64,000 nt of DNA from an uncultured Clostridia bacterium (GTDB taxonomy: Bacteria; Bacillota; Clostridia; UBA1381): assembly GCA_934501535.1 (NCBI GenBank), contig CAKSUM010000002.1:124001-188000 (forward strand). Direction: 5' to 3'. The notes under the pieces were generated by a model, which worked only from the letters and a program-made list of their open reading frames with translations, was not told where the DNA came from and made no database searches. Position numbers and translations under genes: made by a program. Positions 33,121 through 43,500 of this stretch are shown here, piece by piece. Every line of letters starts with the position of its first letter. Position 1 is the first letter of the stretch.

Positions 33121-33897
33121 TTAATATTCTTTATAAATGCGTTCGATTGAAGAAACCGTCATCGTATTATCATCAATATCGAAAATCGCCGCACAGAATT
33201 GTCCGCGGCTGTTTGCAACGGTGAATTTCTGCGGCATGCCGTTCAAAAAGCGGTCAATAATTGTCTGTTTTTCAAGCCCCAGAACAGATACTGCCGGACC
33301 GGTCATACCCAAATCGGAAATATATCCGCTGCCTTTGGGCAAAATTTTGCTGTCCGCCGTCTGCACGTGCGTATGCGTACCGAAAACCGCGGTTACGCGG
33401 CCGTCCAGATAATAGCCGAGCGCAATTTTTTCACTTGTGGCTTCGGCATGGAAGTCAACGAATATCAAATCCGTATCCGATTTGATGCGGCTGATTTCCT
33501 TATCCGCGGAAAAAAATGGGGAGGACGCACAGCATTGCATATATGTCCTGCCGATAAGGTTAATTACGCCTATTCTGACGCCGTTTTTTGCGGTAATCAC
33601 CGTACTGCCGCAGCCGGGGACGTCGCCCTCAAAGTTTGCCGGACGCACAACGTTGCTGTTATATCTCATGACCGCCGCAACATCGGGGCAGCCCCATGTA
33701 TGATTGCCGAGAGTGAACGCGTCTATGCCGGCTGCAGACAGCTGCTCGTAAACCGGCTTGGTCATACCTCTGCCGTGCGACGCATTTTCCGCATTCGCAA
33801 TGACAAAATCATATTTTCCGCGCATGCGTTCAAGCTCTTCCTCGACGGCGTTTCTGCCGATCTGTCCGAAAATATCTCCGATTGTAAGGATTTTCAT
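33121..33897 (-). CDS. ymdB: YmdB-family metallophosphoesterase (cyclic-nucleotide phosphodiesterase)
   Basis: 258 residues from ATG 33897. The metal-site motifs are in order: TIGDIFGQIGR, ANAENASHGRG, TLGNHTWG, FVDFHAEATSEK and FGTHTHVQTAD. This is the YmdB family, a dinuclear-metal enzyme that hydrolyses 2',3'-cyclic nucleotides in Bacillus and affects motility/biofilm choice. As in Bacillus, it lies directly downstream of rny, here with a hairpin between them that may lower its expression. Confidence 0.92.
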   Translation of the reverse strand: MKILTIGDIFGQIGRNAVEEELERMRGKYDFVIANAENASHGRGMTKPVYEQLSAAGIDAFTLGNHTWGCPDVAAVMRYNSNVVRPANFEGDVPGCGSTVITAKNGVRIGVINLIGRTYMQCCASSPFFSADKEISRIKSDTDLIFVDFHAEATSEKIALGYYLDGRVTAVFGTHTHVQTADSKILPKGSGYISDLGMTGPAVSVLGLEKQTIIDRFLNGMPQKFTVANSRGQFCAAIFDIDDNTMTVSSIERIYKEY

Positions 33898-33916
33898 AAA
33901 ATTCGCCTTTCGTACA

Positions 33917-33948
33917 AAAACGGTTATCAAAATTATGATAACCGTTTT
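33917..33948 (-). terminator. Terminator or attenuator between rny and ymdB
   Basis: AAAACGGTTATCA (33917-33929) and TGATAACCGTTTT (33936-33948) form a 13-base stem with a 6-base loop and minus-strand T-run, 10 bases past the rny stop and 20 before ymdB. Confidence 0.8.
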
Positions 33949-33957
33949 CTGTTTTTA

Positions 33958-35523
33958 TTATTTTGCAAAGTCAACAGCGCGTGTTTCGCGGATAAGACTT
34001 ACCTTAATCTGTCCCGGATATTCAAGCTCGGATTCGATTTTCTTTACAATATCCTTTGCAACCAAAATCATGCTTGCGTCATCGACAACGTCGGGCTTAA
34101 CCATAATTCTGATTTCACGTCCTGCCTGAATTGCGTATGATTTTTCGACACCGTTAAATTCATTTGCAATTGCTTCAAGACGTTCAAGACGTTTGATGTA
34201 GGTTTCAATATTTTCACGGCGTGCACCCGGTCTTGCGGCGCTTATCGCGTCAGCCGCCTGTACCAGCTGCGCAACAACGGTCTGCGCCTCGACGTCACCG
34301 TGGTGAGCCATAATTGCGTGAATTACTCCGCTGTTTTCTTTATATTTCTTGGCAATGTCGGCGCCGATTGTAACGTGTGAACCTTCGATTTCGTGGTCAA
34401 CCGCCTTGCCTATATCGTGCAGCAGTCCGGCGCGCTTTGCGAGTGTGATGTCAACGCCCAGCTCACCTGCCATAACTCCGGCAAGATACGATACTTCAAC
34501 CGAGTGACGAAGCACGTTCTGACCGTAGCTGGTACGGAAACGCAGTCTGCCCAAAAGCTTGATAAGCTCGGGGTGAAGTCCGTGAACTCCCGTTTCAAAT
34601 GCAGCTGCCTCGCCCTCCTGCTTGATTGTGGCGTCAACTTCTTTTTTTGATTTTTCTACAATTTCTTCAATTCTTGCCGGGTGAATACGCCCGTCAACAA
34701 TAAGCTTTTCAAGCGCCAGTCTTGCCACTTCGCGGCGTACCGGGTCAAAGCTTGAAAGTATAACCGCCTCCGGAGTATCGTCGATGATTAAATCAACGCC
34801 CGTGAGTGTTTCCAGTGTGCGGATATTGCGTCCTTCGCGGCCTATAATTCTGCCCTTCATCTCGTCGGACGGAAGGGCAACTACGGAAACGGTTGTTTCC
34901 GCAACGTGATCGGCTGCAATCTTCTGGATTGAGGTTGCAACAATATTTTTTGCCTTCTGCTCTGCTGTGTCTTTTGCTTCCTGCTCAATTTCCTTAACCT
35001 TGACCGCGGCCTCATGCCTTGCCTCCTGCTCCAAATCCCGAATGAGGATATCCTTTGCCTCCTGCTGCGTCATTCCCGAAATTCTTTCAAGCTCCGTAAC
35101 CTGTCTGTTTTTAAGCTCTTCAACCTCAAGGGATTTTTTCTCATAGTCCTTGATTTTCTGGTTCAGGGATTGCTCTTTTCTTTCAAGCGTTTCGGTTTTT
35201 TTGTCAAGATTTTCTTCTTTTTGGTTAATTCGTTTTTCCTGAATAGATAATTCACGTCTGCGGTCTTTGATTTCCGCATCCAAAACCGCGCGCAGCTTTT
35301 GGTTTTCTTCTTTAGCCTCAAGCGTTATTTCGCGCGCTTTCGATTTTGCGCTCTTTTTTGCGTCCTCCACGATACTTTTTGCTTTTTCCTCAGCGGAACC
35401 GAATTCAGCCTCCGCTATTTTCTTTCTGTATGAAATTCCAAGCTTGAACGAGAGAACGTTAAGTGCGGCAAAAATTACCGCAAGTATTGTCAGTAAAAGT
35501 TCTAATGTGTTTATCTTGTCCAC
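33958..35523 (-). CDS. rny: Ribonuclease Y
   Basis: 521 residues. One N-terminal membrane span (about 4-30), a long coiled coil (about 40-200, rich in E/K/Q), a KH domain (GRIIGREGRNIRTLETLTGV) and an HD domain with LLHDIGKAVDHE, then a C-terminal domain ending REIRIMVKPD. It is the membrane-bound endonuclease that starts mRNA decay in Firmicutes and can bind degradosome partners. Length matches the family (about 520). The start at GTG/ATG near 35523 follows the GGGGGTGG leader end. Confidence 0.97.
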   Translation of the reverse strand: MDKINTLELLLTILAVIFAALNVLSFKLGISYRKKIAEAEFGSAEEKAKSIVEDAKKSAKSKAREITLEAKEENQKLRAVLDAEIKDRRRELSIQEKRINQKEENLDKKTETLERKEQSLNQKIKDYEKKSLEVEELKNRQVTELERISGMTQQEAKDILIRDLEQEARHEAAVKVKEIEQEAKDTAEQKAKNIVATSIQKIAADHVAETTVSVVALPSDEMKGRIIGREGRNIRTLETLTGVDLIIDDTPEAVILSSFDPVRREVARLALEKLIVDGRIHPARIEEIVEKSKKEVDATIKQEGEAAAFETGVHGLHPELIKLLGRLRFRTSYGQNVLRHSVEVSYLAGVMAGELGVDITLAKRAGLLHDIGKAVDHEIEGSHVTIGADIAKKYKENSGVIHAIMAHHGDVEAQTVVAQLVQAADAISAARPGARRENIETYIKRLERLEAIANEFNGVEKSYAIQAGREIRIMVKPDVVDDASMILVAKDIVKKIESELEYPGQIKVSLIRETRAVDFAK

Positions 35524-35660
35524 CCCCGTTTTAAATTTTTTAAAAATTGGGGATATTGAATATATGTTATGTATATTATAAAATATTTATTTTCATAAAC
35601 TACTATCAAAAATTCAACATTCCCAATAGCATAGTTTAAAGAAACAACAAGCATATAAAT

Positions 35661-35689
35661 ATTTTATCGTATTTTTGCCCCGATGTCAA
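35661..35689 (-). promoter_or_regulatory. Sigma-A promoter for rny
   Basis: Minus strand TTGACA (complement of 35684-35689), 17-base spacer, TAAAAT (complement of 35661-35666). The leader would be about 130 bases long and is AT-rich. Confidence 0.75.
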
Positions 35690-35878
35690 GGGGGTATGCA
35701 AAACAAATTTATATTTGCGCTAAAATCCGCGCCGGAACATGAGCCGGAGTAAATTTTTTTTTCGCAAAAACGGCTATATTAACAGTGAAATTTCTTTGAT
35801 TTTGTTTAAAAATATAAAAAATAGTAAAATTTTGTCATAATAAACAAAAAATTTAACATAAAATTTACAGAATTAGTA

Positions 35879-35907
35879 TTTACTGCATAAAAGAAATGTG
35901 TTATAAT
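35879..35907 (+). promoter_or_regulatory. Promoter for the glgBCD operon
   Basis: TTTACT (35879-35884), 17 bases, TATAAT (35902-35907) with an extended -10 TG upstream. Transcription would start about 70 bases before glgB. The rest of the 35524-35983 gap shows only this and the rny promoter. Confidence 0.72.
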
Positions 35908-35983
35908 GAAATAAAAGCATGGGCGGGGGCGGAGAAATCCGAAATGCCCGTGCGTATTATATCATAAATCGGAGGGTGCATTT

Positions 35984-37957
35984 ATGTGCATGTTTTATGA
36001 TATACCGGACGAAGGAAAAGGGAGGAAAAAACCGATGTCATCAGGCGATGAAAAAAACTGGGCGGGGATTGACGAATTCCAGCTCTATTTATATAATGAG
36101 GGGACGAATTTTCAATCATATGAAATGCTCGGCCCGCATAAAATAGATAAAGGGTGGAGGTTCGCCGTATGGGCGCCGAATGCCGCGCATGTTGCGCTTG
36201 CCGGCGATTTTGACGGCTGGCGCGGTGAGAAACCGCTTGAACGTATCGGAACAACCGGCGTATGGTACGGCTGTTTTGAGGACATTAAGGAGGGTATGCT
36301 GTACAAGTATGCCGTTACTGACCGCAGCGGAAACACGGTGTTAAAAGCCGACCCGGTGGCGTTCCGCGACGAAATCAGACCAAATACGGCGTCTGTTGTC
36401 TATGACATTCCGCGATACCGCTGGAATGATGAAAAGTGGCTCAAAAAGCGTGAAAACGAGCTGATATATGACAAACCGATGAATATATACGAGGTTCATG
36501 CGGCGTCATGGAAGATGCATGAGGACGGCAGTCTCTACACGTACCGAGAGCTTGCCGACGAGCTTGTGCCGTACGTGAAGGATATGGGCTACACGCACAT
36601 TGAAGTAATGCCGCTTTCGGAATATCCGTTTGACGGCTCGTGGGGCTATCAGGTGACGGGATATTTTGCCGCGACCTCACGTTTCGGTGCGCCCGAGGAT
36701 TTGATGTACCTTGTGGACAAGTGCCATGAAAACGGCATCGGCATAATTATGGACTGGGTTCCGGCGCATTTCCCAAAAGATTTGCACGGCTTATATAAAT
36801 TCGACGGTACGGCTGCGTACGAATATGCCGACCCGAGATTGGGCGAACACAAAGACTGGGGCACAATGGTGTTTGATTACTCAAAGAGCGAGGTTGTATC
36901 GTTTCTTTTGTCATCGGCATTTTTCTGGGTGAAGGAGTACCATTTTGACGGACTGCGCGTAGACGCCGTTTCGTCCATGCTTTACCGCGACTACAGCCGC
37001 AATTACGGAGAGTGGATTGCAAACAAATACGGCGGAAATCAAAATCTTGAGGCGATAAGCTTTATACAAAATCTGAATAAAATCATGTTCGCGAAATTCC
37101 CGAATATTCTGATGATTGCGGAGGAATCGACGGCATGGAGCATGGTTACCGGTTCCGTTGACAACGGCGGACTCGGATTTAACTACAAATGGAACATGGG
37201 CTGGATGAACGATACGCTGCGATATATGTCCATGGATCCGTATTTCCGCAAGCCGAACCATGACTTGCTGACTTTCGTGATGTGTTATGCATATTCCGAG
37301 AATTTCATATTGCCGCTGTCGCACGATGAAGTGGTGCACGGCAAAAAATCGCTTATAGATAAAATGTACGGTTCGTATGAGGAAAAATTCAGCAGCTACC
37401 GTACGCTTTTGGCGTACTATCTGTCGCTGCCGGGGAAAAAGCTAATGTTCATGGGCGGCGAAATCGGACAGTTTATCGAATGGCGCTATGACGAGGGACT
37501 CGAATGGCATCTTTTAAAGCTGGATAAGCATAAAAAGCTGCACGAATATGTCCGCGAGCTGAACGCGTTCTATCTTGAAAATCCGCCGATGTGGCAGATT
37601 GACCAAAGCTGGGACGGATTTAAGTGGATAAACGAACAGGACAGAGATAATTCCGTGCTGTCATACATGCGAATGTCGAAGGACGGGGAAAAAGTGATTG
37701 TTTGCGCCAACTTCACGCCGGTTGACCGGGAAAAATACAGGATAAATGTTCCGCAGCCGGGCAAATATGAGGTGGTAATGAACACCGACTGGAAACGGTT
37801 CGGCGGAGAAACCGCGGCACGCCGCAAAAAGTACAGGGCGGTGCGCGGAGGCGGCGGTGAACTTCCGTATGCGATTGAGGCGGACGTAAAAGGCTTGTCC
37901 TGCATATACCTGAAGCCGTGTGAAAAAGAAAAACAAATTTCAGACTGTAAAAAATGA
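35984..37957 (+). CDS. glgB: 1,4-alpha-glucan branching enzyme
   Basis: 657 residues from ATG 35984 behind GGAGGG. The N-terminal CBM48 region includes RFAVWAPNAAHVALAGDFDGW. The GH13 core has MDWVPAHFPKD, DGLRVDAVSSMLYRDY (nucleophile Asp), MIAEEST (acid/base Glu) and LSHDEVVHGKKSL. The C-terminal beta domain ends near the stop. It cuts alpha-1,4 chains and re-joins them by alpha-1,6 links in glycogen synthesis. First gene of glgB-glgC-glgD; glgA and glgP are not in the window. Confidence 0.97.
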   Translation: MCMFYDIPDEGKGRKKPMSSGDEKNWAGIDEFQLYLYNEGTNFQSYEMLGPHKIDKGWRFAVWAPNAAHVALAGDFDGWRGEKPLERIGTTGVWYGCFEDIKEGMLYKYAVTDRSGNTVLKADPVAFRDEIRPNTASVVYDIPRYRWNDEKWLKKRENELIYDKPMNIYEVHAASWKMHEDGSLYTYRELADELVPYVKDMGYTHIEVMPLSEYPFDGSWGYQVTGYFAATSRFGAPEDLMYLVDKCHENGIGIIMDWVPAHFPKDLHGLYKFDGTAAYEYADPRLGEHKDWGTMVFDYSKSEVVSFLLSSAFFWVKEYHFDGLRVDAVSSMLYRDYSRNYGEWIANKYGGNQNLEAISFIQNLNKIMFAKFPNILMIAEESTAWSMVTGSVDNGGLGFNYKWNMGWMNDTLRYMSMDPYFRKPNHDLLTFVMCYAYSENFILPLSHDEVVHGKKSLIDKMYGSYEEKFSSYRTLLAYYLSLPGKKLMFMGGEIGQFIEWRYDEGLEWHLLKLDKHKKLHEYVRELNAFYLENPPMWQIDQSWDGFKWINEQDRDNSVLSYMRMSKDGEKVIVCANFTPVDREKYRINVPQPGKYEVVMNTDWKRFGGETAARRKKYRAVRGGGGELPYAIEADVKGLSCIYLKPCEKEKQISDCKK

Positions 37958-38028
37958 ATGTGCCGCCGCTGTACGGCACGATGTTAATAAGCTTTATGCC
38001 GCCGGGTGCGGCAGAATGGAGGAATAAA

Positions 38029-39237
38029 ATGAATGTAAAGGACTGTGTAGCGATGATTTTGGCAGGCGGTCAGGGCAGCCGCTTGGGCGCGCTTACCAAG
38101 AACGTTGCAAAGCCGGCTGTGCCGTTTGGGGGTAAGTACAGAATTATTGACTTTCCGCTATCCAACTGTGTACATTCGGGAATTGATACGGTAGGCGTAC
38201 TGACGCAGTACCAGCCGCTGGAACTAAATACTTATATAGGTAACGGAAGTCCGTGGGATTTGGACAGAAACCATGGCGGCGTATATGTTCTGCCGCCGTA
38301 CCAGAGCGCGAAAACGGGCGAATGGTATAAAGGCACGGCAAATGCAATTTATCAGAACATCAGTTTTCTGGAGCGGTTCAATCCGGAAAACGTGCTGATT
38401 TTATCGGGAGACCATATCTACAAAATGCACTACGGCGAGATGCTGGACGTGCATGAAAAATCGGGCGCGGCGGTTACGATTGCCGTTATGCCGGTTCCGT
38501 GGGAGGAGGCGAGCCGGTTCGGTATCATGAACGTTGACGAAACCGGCGCGATTACCGAATTTGAAGAAAAGCCGGCAAATCCGAAAAGCAACCTCGCGTC
38601 AATGGGAATTTACATTTTCGACTACAAGGTGCTGAAAAAATATCTTGAGGACGATGAACGCAATCCGGAATCGGCAAATGACTTCGGCAAAAACATCATT
38701 CCGGAGATGCTTAAAAATAAGGAAAAGATGGTTACTTACCGCTTTGAGGGCTACTGGAAGGACGTGGGCACGGTTCAGAGTCTGTGGGAGGCGAACATGG
38801 ATTTGATAGATACGCCGCCGAAGTTTGAAATAAACGATAATAAATGGAGCATATATTCGCGCAACACCGCGCTTGCGCCGCAGTATGCCGGCAGAAATGC
38901 GAAGATAATAAACAGCACGGTAACGCAGGGCTGTATGGTTTACGGCGAGGTCGCACATTCGGTTATTTTCTCTAACGTGGAAATAGGCGACGGAACAAAG
39001 GTGACCGATTCCGTGATAATGCCGGACGTTAAAATAGGTAAAAACGTTATCATAAACAAGGCGGTAATCGGAACGGGCGCAGTGATTGAGGACGGCGCGG
39101 TTATCGGCATGAACGAGGATCCGGACAGCAAATTTATTTCCGGAATGTGCGCGCAGGGTATCGTGCTTATCGAAAGCGGCGCAGTTATCGAAAGCGGCGC
39201 GGATATACCAAAAGGCTCAATGATTGAAACGAACTGA
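38029..39237 (+). CDS. glgC: Glucose-1-phosphate adenylyltransferase, catalytic subunit
   Basis: 402 residues from ATG 38029, which follows GGAGG; an earlier ATG at 37954 overlapping glgB has no ribosome site. The nucleotide-binding start is ILAGGQGSRLGALTKNVAKPAVPFGGKYRIIDF, with FEEKPANP and a C-terminal left-handed beta helix (repeats of I-G-x-V). It makes ADP-glucose from ATP and glucose-1-phosphate, the committed step of glycogen synthesis. It pairs with GlgD, encoded next, as in Bacillus and Clostridium. Confidence 0.96.
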   Translation: MNVKDCVAMILAGGQGSRLGALTKNVAKPAVPFGGKYRIIDFPLSNCVHSGIDTVGVLTQYQPLELNTYIGNGSPWDLDRNHGGVYVLPPYQSAKTGEWYKGTANAIYQNISFLERFNPENVLILSGDHIYKMHYGEMLDVHEKSGAAVTIAVMPVPWEEASRFGIMNVDETGAITEFEEKPANPKSNLASMGIYIFDYKVLKKYLEDDERNPESANDFGKNIIPEMLKNKEKMVTYRFEGYWKDVGTVQSLWEANMDLIDTPPKFEINDNKWSIYSRNTALAPQYAGRNAKIINSTVTQGCMVYGEVAHSVIFSNVEIGDGTKVTDSVIMPDVKIGKNVIINKAVIGTGAVIEDGAVIGMNEDPDSKFISGMCAQGIVLIESGAVIESGADIPKGSMIETN

Positions 39238-39258
39238 CATCGGAAAGGGAGGATAGAA

Positions 39259-40377
39259 ATGATAGATACAATGGGAATTATAGTTGCCAGCAACATAAGC
39301 ATACCGCCGCTTACCGATGTGCGCAGTGCAACGGCGCTGCCGATTGCCGGCGGCTACAGAATTATCGACTTCGTGCTGTCGAATATGGCAAATGCGGGAA
39401 TACAGAACGTGGGCGTTGCAACCGAGGCGAATTATTCATCGCTTATGGATCACATTAAATCGGGTGCGCCGTGGGATTTGAACAGAAAAAATCACGGATT
39501 GAACATTCTTCCGCCGAATATCGGCAAGAAAAACGGTTATGAGGTGATACGCGGCGATTTGGACATTCTTGCCGGGATAAAGCAGTATATCCACCGCAGC
39601 CGCGAAACATACGTGATTTTGTCGCTGGGCAACAATATCTATAACATGGATTTCAAGAAGGTGTTAAAAGCACATATCGATAATCAGGCGGACATCACCA
39701 TCGTGTATAAGGACATGAAAACGGTCGATCAGAAAGAACTGTCGCGGTATACGCTTTTGGAAGTTGATGACCGTCACAATATCACCGATATTGAGGTTTG
39801 CCCGTATTATCCCAAGTCCACCTGCGCAAGCACCGACGTGTTTGTTATGGAAAAGGCACTTTTGGAAAGCATTGTCGACGAGTGCGAGGCGAGAGGCAAT
39901 CACGATTTTATCAAAGACGCGATTGCGAAAAAAATGTCGGGGCTGCGGCTGTTCGGATTTGAGCATGACGGATACACCGACAAGATTGACAGCATGAAAT
40001 CCTACTATAATAATAATATGAAGTTTCTCAGTGAGGAAATGCAAAAAGAAATGCTTCATTCCAAGCTGCCGGTTTACACCAAAAACCGCGATTTGCCGCC
40101 GTCACGCTACGGCGATGAAGCGGTTGTCATTAATTCCTATATAACCGACGGCTGCATTATCGAGGGAACGGTTATCGACAGCGTTGTTTCGGGTAACGTG
40201 ACCGTCAAAAAAGGCGCGGTGGTTAAAAATTCGATACTTATGCAGGGCGACATTATAGAAGAAAATGTACAGCTTGAATACGTTGTTTTGGATAAAGAGG
40301 TAAAAATTACCGCCGACAGAAAGCTCATCGGTCAGGAAAATTATCCGCTTCCCGTAGCAAAGGGGATAGTGATATAA
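39259..40377 (+). CDS. glgD: Glucose-1-phosphate adenylyltransferase regulatory subunit GlgD
   Basis: 372 residues, paralogous to GlgC: ALPIAGGYRIIDFVLSNMANAGI and MDHIKSGAPWDLNRKNHGLNILPP mirror GlgC, and the C-terminus is again a beta helix (VTVKKGAVVKNSI). The GGxGxRL nucleotide loop is replaced (VASNISIPPLTDVRS), as expected for the largely non-catalytic GlgD subunit that tunes GlgC. It starts 21 bases after glgC behind GGGAGG. No clear terminator follows. Confidence 0.94.
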   Translation: MIDTMGIIVASNISIPPLTDVRSATALPIAGGYRIIDFVLSNMANAGIQNVGVATEANYSSLMDHIKSGAPWDLNRKNHGLNILPPNIGKKNGYEVIRGDLDILAGIKQYIHRSRETYVILSLGNNIYNMDFKKVLKAHIDNQADITIVYKDMKTVDQKELSRYTLLEVDDRHNITDIEVCPYYPKSTCASTDVFVMEKALLESIVDECEARGNHDFIKDAIAKKMSGLRLFGFEHDGYTDKIDSMKSYYNNNMKFLSEEMQKEMLHSKLPVYTKNRDLPPSRYGDEAVVINSYITDGCIIEGTVIDSVVSGNVTVKKGAVVKNSILMQGDIIEENVQLEYVVLDKEVKITADRKLIGQENYPLPVAKGIVI

Positions 40378-40414
40378 ATATTACAATTATTAGTCATTTT
40401 TGTTAAAATATTTG

Positions 40415-40443
40415 TTGACTTTTATGTATATTTGATATATAAT
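40415..40443 (+). promoter_or_regulatory. Sigma-A promoter for the 1563-residue SGNH protein
   Basis: TTGACT (40415-40420), 17 bases, TATAAT (40438-40443). The transcript would have a leader of about 150 bases. Confidence 0.82.
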
Positions 40444-40449
40444 AAGAGA

Positions 40450-40597
40450 GAAATAATACAAAAAGACGGAAAAGGCATGCCTTTTCTATGCTATGTAATA
40501 GCATAGAATCCCGATGTAATCACCGGGAAATTCTGCACCAATTCCGGCGGTCGCATGAGGATTTACGCCTTTTTGTAAAAATAATGGAGGGAAAAAA
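40450..40597 (+). ncRNA. Structured 5' leader, possible riboswitch or regulatory RNA (class unknown)
   Basis: Between the promoter and the ribosome site there are consecutive stems: GAAAAGGCATGCCTTTTC (40469-40486, self-complementary), CTATGCTAT/ATAGCATAG with a 3-base loop (40486-40506), TCCCG/CGGGA (40509-40528), and GGCG/CGCC enclosing a 16-base segment up to 40569, followed by a short T-run. The dense pairing and late T-rich stretch look like an expression platform. I could not match it to a named riboswitch core. Confidence 0.45.
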
Positions 40598-43500
40598 GTG
40601 AAGAACAGGAAATTTATTTCCGCTCTTCTGTCGCTGTCTATGCTTGCTTCGGCATTCAGTATTACGGCGGCAGTTCACGCGGAAGAAACACGCAACTGGC
40701 AGACCTGGACTGATGATTTCAGCACCGATGCCGAAAGAGTCACCTATAAAACAGGTGAGCTTAATGAAAACTGGACTATTAACGAAAGCGGCTTTACCGA
40801 TAACTTTGCTGAAATAAGCAATGGTATGCTCAAAATCCATGGAGCAGGGGCAAGCATCGAAAAAGTTTCTCCCAAGTCATATATTGCTCAATATATATCG
40901 ACAGAGAACACAATAAGCTTTGATCTTGCGCATTACAAAAATTCAGATGTAGTGGAAAACTGGGGTCTGTTCGGTAATTCGACAGTAAGATTTGCCGAAT
41001 CGGCAGACAAGAAATCGTTCTATGAAATAGGTAAAACCGGAAGCGGTACGGCAGTTGAAAATGTCGCATTTCCGAATGCCGGCGCAGACGGAGTTCCGTT
41101 CAGTGTAACAGTTAACGGCACGGCGCTTAAGTATGCTGTTGACGTTATTAAAACGAACAAGGCAGACAGCACTACAGAAACAATCACGCCGACCGCGGAC
41201 AACTGCACATTTACAAATAGCGATGAGGCAACCTATACCTCTTCGGCTAAAAATTATCAGTACCGTGCATTTTTCCGCAAGGTAGAAAACGGAACTACGG
41301 TATACTTCCGCTGGGAAGACGCGGACGGAGGATTGTATAATAAGACAATAACTCCTAATGACGGAGTATATACAAGATATGCCAACACAATTGTTACAAA
41401 TGCGACGAGCAATCCGTCAAACAAAATGGCGCATGTAAGCGTAACCACGACCAAAACCGGTGCAGAATGGTCATATACGCCTGCAGGAACATCATATGCC
41501 GCATGGACAGGTTCATACACAGACGCAACTCCGCTTGCAAGAGTGGGCGCAGGTATAGAATTCCTCAGATCCGGACATGAGTACGGCGCTGCAATGGATA
41601 ATTTCACTATCACATATGACGCAGACGAAATCGGCACAGAACCTGATTTTGAAGATAAATTCAATACATATGAATCAGACAAAATCGTAACAGACTCATA
41701 TAACTTTATGAACGGGCAGGCAACCCTGGCAGAACACCCGAGCGGTGCTAAGTGGGTTTCATCAAATGTATATAAGATTATGTACAATGCAGTTAGTGCA
41801 ACGGGTAAATTTGACACAACTAACAAGGGCGTTGCGATTAAAGCCGCAGGAACCAACTGGACAGCGGGCTGGTTTGACATGTCCGCACAGGATATAAAGG
41901 CAGTTAAGAAGCTGCAGGTTGTAGTAAGCGACCCGGGCAACTTCCACAGACTGGCAGGTATGACCGCGTTTGGTTCCAAGTCGGAAAATAACTTCCTCAT
42001 TTTCGGTACAAAAATAGAGAATAACTCATTTAGCGGCGAGAACCCGGCACAGCGCGGAAATATTCCGTTTGCTGCAATTCAGAGCGGTTCTGCAAGCCAG
42101 TCGAATCTGAAAATCCTTTCTCAGCCGGAACCGACAGGAACTTTTGTAAATAATGATACGATTACATACACTATTGAAGTTCTTGATAAAAAGACAATTA
42201 AATGGACTGCCGTAGGCTCATCAAGCGGTGCGGTAACGGGAGGTATCATTACTTCTGACGAAACACGCACAGGCGATGATGTTGTTTATAACAGTGCAAT
42301 TTCAAAGATGATTACAGGCGGAACGGTTTACCCGGTCGGCGCAATTCACGGCGGTGACGCAGGTTTAACCGTTATAAAGACCGTAAGAGTATGGTATGAC
42401 GGCTTCGACGCTACGGGTACACCGGAATATTTCGATGATTTCTCGGGATATACGGCTGACAATGCGGCAACAACCGCAACGGTAATAGACACCACAGCAC
42501 ACACAATCGCTAAGGTTGGCGGAATTGAGTGGAAAACTTCAACGGTGCATAACGGTTTGGGTCAAGGTGTTGCACACGCTTATGTTGACACAGATGCACA
42601 GAACCTGAAAGTAAGAGGCTGGGGTATACACTGGATGGGTGCTGTAAATCTTGATCTCGGAAAAACAGAGAGCTTGTCAAGAATGAAATTTACAACTGTC
42701 CCGCAGGGCAGAGGCGGCGGCGCTATGCTGTTCAAAAACAGCAATGAAAGCAGATACCTTGTTTTGGGTCAGCAGAGAGAACAGCACAGCTCAACTATAG
42801 CAAATATTACAGCTAATGAACTTTGCAATCCGGTTGTTGCATATGCAAATAAGAGTAATAAGGACGATGCAAGAACAATCACCAGCCTTACAAAGCTTGC
42901 AATCGGCGAAGGCTGGAGCGCAAGCAATACTTCGATTGAGTGGAACGTTGTAATTAATGCGGATAATTCGCTTTCAATCACCGCAAGAGGCAACGCCGGC
43001 GGTTATTCGGAATTTGAAATTACCGATGACGTTGTAAAACAGATGGTTGCCGATTATGCATATCCGCTCGGTGCATTTGGTGCGGATAATGTGGGTATAT
43101 CAGCAATCGATAATGTATCGATATGGTACACACCGTATGAAGAACCGATAATTGATTTTGATTTCAGAACTTTGGACGCTGCACAGCCTGTTGCCGCAGG
43201 AACAATTACATATGACTACGGCAATAAACAGCTGCTGGCAACCGACGCTGCAACCGGCGCGAAGTGGTACACTTCGGAAGCTGACTGCGGCTGGGGTGAT
43301 ACTAAAGTTTACAGCGCAGATAAGGACGGAAATCCGAGCTTATCACCGCTGAACGGTACGGCAAAGGCAAATTCAAGCGGATTGAAGCTTTTATCAAAAT
43401 ATCAGCTTGATGTTGCGGCTAATATGGATTATAAGCTTAAAGATGTAAGCAAGATTACGGCAGTAACGGGAGGCCCCGGAAACCAGACAGGTGTTCGTTT

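Noticed and set aside
33199..34140. 313-codon plus-strand frame across ymdB and rny
   Set aside because: It lies antisense to two clearly recognised genes and has no family features or ribosome site.
40450..40597. Specific riboswitch class (c-di-GMP, TPP, cobalamin, SAM, T-box)
   Set aside because: The conserved cores of these classes as I know them are not present; only generic stems are supported, so no class is claimed.
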